DNA of 64,000 nucleotides. Source: Sipunculus nudus. Its lineage: Eukaryota > Annelida > Sipuncula > Golfingiida > Sipunculidae. The translations under genes were made by a program, and so were the position numbers. This document shows, in pieces, positions 1 to 8,700 of this stretch. The notes below the pieces were generated by a model. It saw only the letters and a list, made by a program, of their open reading frames with translations, searched no databases and had not been told where the DNA came from. The DNA is taken from NCBI GenBank assembly GCA_026874595.1, contig CM049318.1, forward strand, positions 23,934,456 to 23,998,455, written 5' to 3'. Every line of letters starts with the position of its first letter. Position 1 is the stretch's first letter.

Positions 1-1085
1 ACTACAACATAAAAAGAAAGTTAATCTCAGTGTTATTTGTAGCTGACACCGCGATTCAGGGTGAGATTAAAATATGTTGCTGAGGAAGGTAAAATCCGTT
101 TAATTTAAATTGTAATCTTAATCTTCCCGTGCCTAATATTAAGAAGGTTTCATATGTTTTTGTTAGTCTGTAGTTGATATCCGCTATGTAGGTTTTCATG
201 CTGACGGGCAAATTCAATCATAAAAACGGAGATATCTTAATGCATTTGTAAGTAAGAGATTATTTCTGCGGAGGAATATGTCAAATCAGAACAAAAGTTA
301 TTGGTATTCTGGATCAGATACGGTTGGCATTTTCAGAGACACGTACTGGCACTTAATAAAGATTTTTTTTGTTCATAATAATCCTGCACCACACGGCTAT
401 GGGGACAGAATAACTACGGCTCATGTCTTATTCGCCAAAACCATGAAAGTATAAGAATGTCTACCGGTTGGAACTTGACAGAGAGCACGTTATGAGAAAT
501 GAATATAAAATAATCAGAATAATTCACTGGTATTCCAAACCAGGCCGCAGAATTTCTATGGGAATGGCCTTGTTTCAGGGAGTTAGGAGACATGTTCCAT
601 TAATACATAACCTATTATCTAGTGGTTGAGAGATAATTTTGTCATTCAGATATTTTGTAGTTTTTTATTTGAATATTTTTCTCTATAATCTTTCAATTAT
701 ACATTTAATATATAAAAAAATCTAGTATACGGTATGCATAAATCACTCATTGAATTATGATAAATCTGTATTATAGTATACTGTTATTTTTTTAATAAGG
801 TATTTAAAATTGAGCAAAAGTTGCTTTCTTATATAGTTATAAAGAGTATATATACTTGACAAAATGAAGGACGAGTGAAAAAAACATGTTAACCCGGGAG
901 GGATACTTTTAACACTTTGTCATAAGGGGACGGGTGGGGTGTATTGGTGAAGATTGAGCGGGGTTTCTTATTTTATGGGGGGGGGGGGGTCAGTTAGGAT
1001 GGTGGTTTGCACTTGGATTATCCCCCTCAAATTTCTCATGAAACAATAAAGACCCACGTCGATGTAGCCGTGAACGCACGACTCG
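1..1085. other. AT-rich sequence, no gene seen
   Basis: I see no ORF of note, no splice-bounded coding stretch and no repeat shared with the rest of the window. A run of 13 G lies at 977-989 and is one of many homopolymeric G/C tracts here. Function unknown. Confidence 0.6.
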
Positions 1086-1089
1086 ATAG

Positions 1090-1515
1090 GTATTTATATT
1101 GGACTGTTAAGCCTATATTGAATCGCACCGGGGAAAGTAGTGCACAATTCATTAGTTCTCTGGCTATGATATCGTGGTAAAAAGCCGATAATCTTCACAT
1201 TAAGATGCAATAGCACAAAAGAATACAGATGAATTACAAACCAAACTAAAAATCTGTCTCTCTATATATGGTAAAGAGCTAAACTGGTTATTGTCCAGTA
1301 ACTCGTGCAAGCCATGCTTGTATTAATGCGGTCAGAAATTCAACAAACATGTGGAAGGATTTACCAATATGCTGACTTGAAATCCTTCCAATATGCTGAC
1401 TTAAAACGGATTTTATTCTGGAATATGGTAGGTGTTGTTAGAAAGTATACTAAATAAAGTTAACGATAGGCCTGTCAATTGACAGCGTACTTGGCCATCT
1501 TCATAGCGCCTTATA
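1090..1515 (+). repeat. Dispersed repeat family K, copy 1
   Basis: This copy aligns by eye with the reverse complement of 13625-14060 and with 25800-26112. Shared words in order are ATTGGACTGTTAAGCCTA-like, TGATATCGTGGTAA-like, a CCAGTAAC block, ATGCGGTCAGAAATTCAACA-like and TAGGTGTTGTTAGAAAGTAT. No terminal inverted repeat, A-tail or tRNA promoter boxes are evident, so the class is unknown. Ends are approximate because the copies diverge gradually. Confidence 0.7.
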
Positions 1516-1533
1516 GTGTGGTATTTCTTGCAG

Positions 1534-1592
1534 GAGGTAAAGGCACTCAGGGGTGTCGCTGGGGTGTCTGCAAATGGCCCGATGGACGCAAG
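1534..1592 (+). CDS. Candidate internal exon (59 bp), unrecognised
   Basis: A pyrimidine-rich acceptor (tatttcttgcag, ending 1533) is followed by an open, locally GC-rich stretch and a near-consensus donor (AAG|gtatgt, GT at 1593). Read from the acceptor in phase 0 it encodes about 19 residues, beginning EVKALRGVAG and ending GPMDA plus two bases. The frame stays open to 1742 if the intron is not removed. No domain can be recognised in so short a piece, and no matching neighbouring exon was found. It abuts the repeat ending near 1515, so it may be chance or part of a larger repeat. Confidence 0.22.
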
Positions 1593-2644
1593 GTATGTCT
1601 GGAGTACATATTTAAAGATGAGACATAGAAATAATGTTCATGTGGGTTATATCATCATCCTTGGTGGACAATGGATTTTGCAGGATTCTTTTAAAGCACC
1701 TTTGGTTGTTTCTGGTGTCAGAAAGAATATATCCTATGTATAATATATATTCTTTACCATTACTAAATATAGATTTATAAATTAATTAATATGTTAAGCT
1801 ATCATAGGCTTAGAAATTTGCTTCATTCCTTAAAACTAAATATACAAAAAAATATGAGTCTTTGAAAAGCGCTATTACATATATTTATGTGAGTGACATT
1901 TTATCATCTTCATGATGATATGACAATTACTTTCTTTGGAAGGAATACTTTGATAAATAATGCAAGGGCAACATGCCTTAGATAAAATATAAAACGTAGA
2001 CTCTCTTTGGAAGCCCATGGACGTTAACTCTGATGGAGTATCTGACTAGGCTGTGATGCTGATGGAGCTGCTAAAGCATACTTTGACATGTGTCATCTTC
2101 TGTTATTTGATGCTGAGTGACACATCCCTTAGATCTAGGACTGTGTGCGCGATACGGCGTGCCAGGAAAGGAAAACTTGATAGAAGACAAAACAATCTTG
2201 ATCCGCAGCTGGCGAACTGATGTAAATTTTGCTCATATAGTTAAAAAAACATCGTATTGGCACAAAGTAAGATGATTGTTCTTCTCCCATTTCAGCTTAA
2301 AAAAACATATTCTACAAGTATTTCGATACTGAAGAACGATTGTTTAATTTTAAATGTTAATATGCTAAAAAGTGTATTCTTCAACCAAAAATCATTAATG
2401 TGTTTCGTGTAATTTGACGGATCCCAGCCTATATGCTGTGTATATAGAGTGTACTAGACAGCAGACAGACACATTTACTTATTTGTCCAGGTAATAGGTA
2501 AACTCTTCATCTTTAATGGAAACTTTAAATTTAGTCAAAGCTTTCTAAAAATATCTAAAATGATCTAATAAAGTGAATTTGTTTAATAGTTTAGTATCAA
2601 CGTTTATTATTTAAAAATTTTCGGTTAAACAATGAGTATCGATA
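1593..2644. other. AT-rich sequence, no gene seen
   Basis: No repeat match within the window, no coding signal and no RNA gene recognised. Ordinary AT-rich intergenic or intronic DNA. Confidence 0.55.
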
Positions 2645-2651
2645 ATATATA

Positions 2652-2695
<44 letters not shown>

Positions 2696-2705
2696 GATAT
2701 ATGGG

Positions 2706-2751
<46 letters not shown>

Positions 2752-2896
2752 CATATCTCATATATTCTATGATAAAATAGTATTTATATATTTGTTAATG
2801 ATCTATACATTTATCTGTGTATATATATGTATATATTTATATATATACACATGTGTATACACAGATATTGCTATGATTTATATGAATATTGATTAA

Positions 2897-2942
<46 letters not shown>

Positions 2943-2943
2943 C
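2645..2943. repeat. Cluster of (TA)n microsatellites
   Basis: Three long alternating TA/AT tracts lie within 300 bp (about 2658-2691, 2711-2746 and 2900-2943), separated by short AT-rich variants such as atatatgtatatatttatat. Translations of this tract give only YIYI strings and are not genes. Such tracts can extrude as cruciforms. Confidence 0.95.
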
Positions 2944-2945
2944 AT

Positions 2946-3275
2946 GTTCGTTAAGATTGCATCAACATCCCTTGCGGCGAACCCCTGCCCCTCCATATAC
3001 CTTAGCCCTGTTTTCATCCCCCGCGGGTTTCTATGACCGAAACGGGTTAAGAAGGATCGTTTTCTCCCTCCTATGTCACTGTCATCCCCGTCTCCTGTAT
3101 TACTGACCAATGACACAATGGCAGCGATAATGGGCATTGCTTCCGTGGTCTCTGCTTTGACGCATGCGGGGTATTCCTCCGCGGTCACGACCGTAAGCGC
3201 TGGAGAGTGCCTTGATAAGATCTCCGACCACGTTCTCTACCTCCGCCTTGTCTGACGTGTTTACAACGAGTTTGT
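2946..3275 (-). pseudogene. Possible decayed coding fragment, frameshifted
   Basis: Reading the minus strand from about 3275, one frame gives LVVNTSDKAEVENVVGDLIK and continues to about 3197. A +1/-1 shift near 3190 leads into a second open frame of about 80 residues (starting TAEEYPACVKAETTEAMP and ending GFAARDVDAILTN) that runs into the TA microsatellite at 2943. The stretch is clearly richer in G+C than its surroundings, has charged/hydrophobic spacing typical of real protein, and stays open apart from the one shift. I cannot name the family; a transposon-derived ORF relic is as likely as a host gene fragment. Confidence 0.35.
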
Positions 3276-3521
3276 CTGTACAACCTTGTTATATCCATAC
3301 ATACCGCCTGCAGCTTTCCATGGTTGATTGTTTCACATTTTTTCAAGTAGATGGCATATATTGCGCTAAACTCTGCCCTTCGCATCGAAATCCCTCAAAT
3401 CTCAAAGCATGCCACTTTGTTTGATTCATGAAACAGCTTCAAAGCACCAAACCTATCCCGACCGTGATCCTCACATGGAGACTAAATGATGCAAACTGAC
3501 TTAATTAGTCAGACAAACTGA

Positions 3522-3557
3522 CTGAATCAGTTAGTCAAGCTGAATCAGTTAGTCAAG
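3522..3557. repeat. Exact 18-bp tandem duplication
   Basis: CTGAATCAGTTAGTCAAG occurs twice in direct succession (3522-3539, 3540-3557). The surrounding CTGACT/AGTCAG words also make short inverted repeats from about 3496. Confidence 0.9.
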
Positions 3558-3559
3558 CG

Positions 3560-3869
3560 TATGGTTAGAACGTATTCATCACTGGGTTTCACGCCAACTT
3601 GATCAGTGCATCATGCGCACGGGCCCGTCGGATTGACATCAAAGAAAGTAAACCGGTCGGATTTTCAAGTCAGAAAATTCATTGATATCCTTGCTTGTGT
3701 CATTAAATGTTACGTCACGGACAGAATCCAAGGCTGTTGGTTTGTAAAGGCTAATTTGTATGGGTTCCATTCGTTTTTATACTATACCGTCGGGTTGCAA
3801 GGGCTTAATTTCGGATTGTTAAGGGTCAGAATGTCAATTCTCGACTGTATATATACCGGTATGTATAAG
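3560..3869. other. No gene seen
   Basis: An open frame runs from 3606 through the microsatellite to 4031. Its second half translates the TA tract, and the first half has no recognisable domain. Nothing else supported. Confidence 0.5.

Positions 3870-3914
<45 letters not shown>
3870..3914. repeat. (TA)n microsatellite, about 45 bp
   Basis: Uninterrupted alternating TA directly abuts the structured motif at 3916-3996. (TA)n next to this type of motif is often seen at ends of Penelope-like elements, but that association is from general knowledge. Confidence 0.95.
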
Positions 3915-3915
<1 letters not shown>

Positions 3916-3926
3916 CTCTGAAGAAA

Positions 3927-3993
3927 AACAACACTGTAAATTCACTACAGTCTGTTTCACGGGATGCGACCCGATCATCAGGTGAATGTTGTT
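3927..3993 (-). ncRNA. Hammerhead-like three-way junction (Penelope-type motif?)
   Basis: On the minus strand an outer stem AACAAC/GTTGTT (3988-3993 with 3927-3932) encloses CTGATGA (3975-3981), a hairpin CGGG/CCCG (3970-3973 with 3960-3963), GAAAC (3954-3958) and a second hairpin ACTGTA/TACAGT (3946-3951 with 3933-3938). CTGATGA, stem, GAAA, stem is the order of a hammerhead ribozyme core, and Penelope-like retroelements are known to carry such motifs. Faults: a T-T apposition where stem II should begin, and an unclear UH cleavage site after stem III. It is probably a degenerate copy from a dead element; no reverse transcriptase relic is visible nearby. Confidence 0.35.
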
Positions 3994-4009
3994 ATGTATA
4001 TTTATCAAA

Positions 4010-4980
4010 TATTCTTCGTTCCGATCGATAAACCGAATAGCTTCAATTGTTCTATTTAGATATTTGCAGCCTAGGGAGGCAGGGAAGTATCTAATGATCT
4101 GCAATAATCGATCTGTGTCATTCAAGTTACCAATTTCGCAAAAACTTATATGGTTATCATATAAATAGGTGAATTAAACTTGACCTCCTGCAGCTGACCC
4201 CGCATTCCTGATCATGTGATCTCAAATTCATGCCAAAATTTCAACCCAAATTAAGGTGAATATATTTTAAGTCAATTCTGCAGTAATTTTTTTTTCAAAA
4301 GCGTTTTCTTTTTGATTTGTGCGCCATTTCTTATCCCTTTTTAACAAAACGTTAAGCCTTAAGGAAGACCTTCATCTTCAAATGGTTCATTTTCTGAAGA
4401 GGATATTGTGGGATGAAATAACAGAGAGCCACTTGAAGCCCGTTTTTTATTGCTAACGAGTAATATTGGAAGTACAGGTGCATTCATGGTTAACTTTTAT
4501 TTCAAGTCCTCATGAATTGGATATTTTTTGTTTGTTTTGCGATGCATTTGATTTTTTTTATAGTTTCAGATTTCAAAAATTTAATTTCATTTTTTTCATA
4601 TAGTTTGAAATAGGAACTTTGAAAAAATTTTGTTTCGACATACATGTCTGAAAACTAAAAATCATTGTCCTGACAAACATATCCATATGCAGCACGTATG
4701 CGTTTATATACGTATGCGTATGCATGCAGCAGGTTTCGGTCGCTTACGCTAATTGACAACACATACGTATTGAAATAGATGGGACAATTCCAGTGATATG
4801 GTATTCATCTGGCAGATGACTTTTCTTCTCATGCAGCTCTGTATCATAGGTCCGACTTTGCTGTATATGTGTAAATCTGTATATAATGGAACCACAGCCG
4901 TTTTCTAGCTACATTACGCATATGAATCGCATTAGCATGTATGGACTTCTAGCTTAACCGGTATATGTATAAATATATTG
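4010..4980. other. AT-rich sequence, no gene seen
   Basis: Nothing recognisable apart from local ATACGTATGCGTATGCATGC-like alternating purine-pyrimidine words near 4700-4735. Confidence 0.55.
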
Positions 4981-4984
4981 TCAT

Positions 4985-5033
4985 AATAAAAGTATAATAA
5001 AAATAAAAATAATAATAATAATAATAATAATTA

Positions 5034-5068
<35 letters not shown>

Positions 5069-5152
5069 CAATAAAAGTAAAAATTAAAATAATAATAATT
5101 ATTATTTTTATCATTCTTATTAATATTATTATTATTATTATTATAATTATTA

Positions 5153-5208
<56 letters not shown>

Positions 5209-5218
5209 GTTTTTATTG
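4985..5218. repeat. (AAT)n followed by (ATT)n: large inverted microsatellite
   Basis: An AAT-type tract (about 5009-5095) is followed almost at once by its complement, an ATT-type tract (about 5100-5217). The whole forms one imperfect palindrome of about 200 bp able to fold into a long hairpin or cruciform. Minus-strand translations give poly-N/poly-I and Y/I strings and are not proteins. Confidence 0.9.
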
Positions 5219-6350
5219 CACTCATCAACTAAGACTCTGATGGTTGACCTTGGATCTTTTGTTAACATACGTAAGCTTTCGAAATGGTCTTCTTTAACCG
5301 CGGGATTACTGGTTGACCAGTCATATATACAGAGACAGATAAGACAATCACTTCATTAACATGAGATTTCAAAAACACAAATTATATCCTTATATGGATC
5401 AGATACCTGGGAGTTTCAAATGCCTATAACTTTCATTCCATGTAACTCTGGCAAATGTATATTGAACCTGCCTCCGATAAACCAAAATAATTGGTAGGAA
5501 AAATATTCTTCTAATTCAGAATCGGATAGGGTCACAGAATTTTCAAATGTTGCCAACTGCAGTAGTTAATTCGATGAAAAATGATCAATATTCGTCTGTA
5601 AATAACGCGTGATTAGACTTGGTCGTTAATGGGATATCGTAAGTTTGACGTGAGCGAATTGTCGTAAAATTCCCAGTTTGAAACCTCTTGGTGGTTTGGC
5701 TCTTCTGAAACCCATAACTAAAGTTCCTGCACCAGTCGTGCAAGAAACGACTGAAAGCTGTCACCGCTTCTCGCCATTCTAAATCGAATTTACAGCTTGG
5801 CAGTTAATGGTGTTATGTATTCCTTGTTGACATGTTCATTGCGCATCTCACGACATTAAGTCGGCCCGTAGCAGCAACCGTTACGACAGCTTATAACCGT
5901 GAATGGCTCATTTGACAAACACATCACTTAAAAACAGAAGTCTTTGCATGATCAGAAATAAACGTTACACGTGACCAGGAAGCAATGATAGTCACACATG
6001 TTAATGCTTGGACGTCGTATTAAACTATTACATCCGAAAAATTATTGTTTTATATTGCCGGGGACTTATTACACAATGTTTATAATGTTTAGTAACTACA
6101 TTTCTCTTCTGACAACACTATGAGAAATTATTGTTGTACCTGTCCATGCAGATATATTTCTTCAAGGATATGTAAAACGTCCCCGTAAAAGTAATCTAAA
6201 CCTTGCCGAGAAAGTAAGAGATATAGAACATACTGCCCTGAAATAAGGGCAACACATTGATAATACATATGTTGACAGCTTAGGAACTGAATGTAGTGAA
6301 ATGCGGTGGGTATATACTCTAAGATCATTTCTTTAAGGATAGCTTACGTC
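5219..6350. other. No gene seen
   Basis: Mostly unique sequence. A small 7-bp inverted repeat (CAGTCGT, ACGACTG) occurs near 5735-5755. No coding or RNA features supported. Confidence 0.5.
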
Positions 6351-6352
6351 TT

Positions 6353-6968
6353 GAGCCCGGAGCCGTGGTCACACAAATGCAGCTGGCTTGGACAAAAAGA
6401 CGGCTGACATTAGTAGTAAGCCGAGTTTGGTGGCTCGACTCGGCTTGCAAAATGTTGGCTGGCTTAAACTGACTTGAAAGCCTATTTATTTGACGATGTT
6501 ATAAACTACCCGTTTTATTTAAACAAGTTGTCTACATTACGCCTGACATATTGCATCTATTTTACACTTAACTAGCTTGTGATTAAATATTGAGTATTGT
6601 TTTTTCTTGTGGTTTCATAAGCCAATACTTTCATACTTAAACAATCACACCCTTTTGTTCTCTGTGACAACACAAAAAAAAATAATAATAACAAAAGCTG
6701 AACAAAGGTTGTTCTTCAATTGAGCACCTTAAAATATCACAAATGTAATAGTTTTACAGGTCGACAAAACCAATTTTGTATTAATCTGTATATGATTCGG
6801 GCATTTTTTATTGTTAAATATTTATCATTTGGTATTAATTTATTCTTAAGCCAAACTAAGCTGCACAACATCGGCTCACCTCGGCTGAATGAAATATCAG
6901 CGGCGCCTTCTGATAAAGTCGGCTCGGCTCGGCTTTATATTAACTCGGCTGGCGGCGGCGCCGGGCTC
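6353..6968. mobile_element. Putative GGCTCGGCT-rich TIR element
   Basis: The ends are near-perfect inverted repeats: GAGCCCGGAGCCG at 6353-6365 and CGGCGCCGGGCTC at 6956-6968 (12 of 13 match). Inside both ends are inverted clusters of GGCTCGGCT/AGCCGAG words (about 6418-6450 and 6870-6950), while the middle is ordinary AT-rich DNA without an ORF. This layout suggests a non-autonomous DNA transposon with subterminal repeats. No clear target-site duplication was found and there is no second copy here. Confidence 0.4.
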
Positions 6969-7001
6969 TACTTGCGTCGTATTAGGCCAAAATAAAAAAA
7001 A

Positions 7002-7303
7002 GGTATGGTTCTCAGGCACTTTTTTTCAGAAATCAATGCGGGCGGCCGGGTTTTTTATATTTAATTTTTTGGTATGTTTCGATAAAAATTTCAGATGATA
7101 AGGGAAAAGCATGAAAATAACAGATTTATTTTGCTAAACAAGTAAAAGCACTACATAACAAAGGAAATTGTATGATTTTTATTCTTGAAAGAAATGTCCG
7201 AGCGGCTGCAGCTCATAATTGGTAAGTTTATATTAAAAATCAAAATAACAATTTTTGATGCGGGGGTTTAAAATTGATGCGGGCGGTGCCTGAGAACCAT
7301 ACC
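7002..7303. mobile_element. MITE family F, copy 1
   Basis: A perfect 18-bp terminal inverted repeat is present: GGTATGGTTCTCAGGCAC at 7002-7019 and its complement at 7286-7303. The internal sequence matches the copies at 21222 and 48910, including words such as GTATGTTTCGATAA, TAAAAGCACTACATAACAAA and a GATGCGGG block before the right TIR. It has no ORF, so it would need a transposase in trans. Both ends sit in A-rich/T-rich flanks (AAAATAAAAAAAA on the left, TTTTATTTTTTTTTT on the right), so the duplication cannot be read. Confidence 0.85.
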
Positions 7304-7443
7304 TTTTATTTTTTTTTTGCCTTATTGGTTAGTTTATGGAAATACAGATTCACCTGAGTTTTTGTACATTACACTTTTTGTTCATTTTGTAAACTGCATA
7401 AATATTAATGGAGGCAACAACCATTTTTACGTTTGGTATTCTG

Positions 7444-7870
7444 TAGTTGTTTTTTTTTTTTGTTCGCGAGGGTTTCAAATTCGCAATATTCGCGAAAGGG
7501 AAAATTATCGCGAAATAAAACCCTCGTGAGTTTGAGGCCCATCGTCGAAAGCCAGTTGTAAAGCAAAATACTGATATATAAATAATGATAGATCTTGTAT
7601 GGCACCTGTAAATCAAAGATTGCTATAATACATGATATCAAATGTTTTTCAAATAATCTTTCAATAATAAACCAGAATATCCACTTGTTCGATATTGTCA
7701 TCCTTCATTTTTACGATTTGTAAACAGAATATATAACTTATTCATGATAGTTATATTTGATATAATCTGTGTAGTTTACTCTATGGTCAGATCGCGAAAA
7801 TGGAACCCTTGCGAAACAATGAAAGATGGAATTCGCGAAATTATAAACCCGCGAATATGAAGGCAACAAC
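7444..7870. mobile_element. CGCGA-rich element, copy 1
   Basis: Both ends carry TTCGCGA/TCGCGAA words: TGTTCGCGAGGGTTT and ATTCGCGAAAGG on the left, and GAATTCGCGAAATTAT with CCGCGAATATGAAGGCAAC on the right. The right end read in reverse resembles the left end and the start of the block at 55640 (GGCTTCATATTCGCG). The AT-rich centre has no protein. The imperfect TIRs suggest a MITE; boundaries are approximate. A second AGGCAACAAC lies at 7412-7421, but because the motif recurs with the element I do not count it as a target duplication. Confidence 0.5.
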
Positions 7871-8255
7871 AGTATTGTGTACATTTTTAGTAAACTAAAT
7901 ACCTCTTCAGATATTATTTAAACAGGAACAATACTACCTTACATGGAATGAATACAAAGAATGTTCGTTGGGGTGCTGGAAATTAGGTTCGGGCTTATTA
8001 TTTTTTTCCGTATATACACACTTGTAAAAGGGGGTTTAAGGCGGTTCTCCTCTTCAATGTTACATCGTCAAAATTTCCATAAACATTTACGAAACTGCGG
8101 CTGCAGAGCCGGGTTGGTATAAACGTATACGTATCCGTGAGCCGGACCGCAATGACAAAAATATTGTCACGGTCTTACTTATTCCTGGGGGCAGGTTCCC
8201 CCCCCCCAGTTCTGTGTTTAAATTGAAGATCATTTGTAGATATTTCTCCTTTAAA
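7871..8255. other. No gene seen
   Basis: Ordinary sequence with a run of 9-10 C near 8199. Nothing supported. Confidence 0.5.
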
Positions 8256-8259
8256 TGTT

Positions 8260-8700
8260 GTGTTGTGTGCCGATATCTCCTTCTTAAATCGTTTGCTTTC
8301 TCCTTTTGTAAGTGTAAATAAGCTTACACCGGCCGCGATCACTGTCGCAAAACATAAACATTGTGCACATGTCTGTCCAGCTTCCGACCAGCGAATCTTT
8401 CTTTTTTTCCCAGGTTTCTTCTCCTAGTTTAGCAGTTGTCTTGAACGTTTGCAAGATCTGACTTCAGGTCAACGATTTTGTCGTGGTAAACAGACACGCG
8501 TTGATAATGTCTGCTCACATACAGAATCACACCAACGTATAAAACTGGTGATTTTGAGATAGTAAGTCTATATTTCGGGATGCTTTTGCTGAGAGACATT
8601 TAGTATTCAGTAAAAATGAAACTAAAGCTTTGATAATACCCATATTATTGCAAACAATTGTACCTTTATAACTACGCCATATTATTAAATCCATATCAAT
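8260..8700 (+). repeat. Dispersed repeat pair L, copy 1
   Basis: This stretch aligns with 58480-58910 in the same orientation. Shared landmarks in order are a TGTTGTGT word, a CGCAAAACATAAACAT-like word, a T-rich tract then TTTAGCAGTTGTC-like, GCAAGATCTGA-like, TGGTAAACAGA-like, CAACGTATAAAAC-like, and TTGTACCTTT-like near the end. No TIR, tail or promoter boxes are clear; class unknown. Confidence 0.6.

Noticed and set aside
3606-4031. 141-codon plus-strand ORF
   Set aside because: Its centre is YIYI from a TA tract and its end covers the hammerhead-like motif; no domain and no splice context.
4981-5268. Poly-asparagine / poly-isoleucine ORFs
   Set aside because: Frames of an AAT/ATT microsatellite.
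7412-7870. AGGCAACAAC direct repeats (7412-7421, 7861-7870) as a 10-bp target-site duplication
   Set aside because: A similar motif recurs at the related element near 55646, so it is likely part of the element rather than host target.
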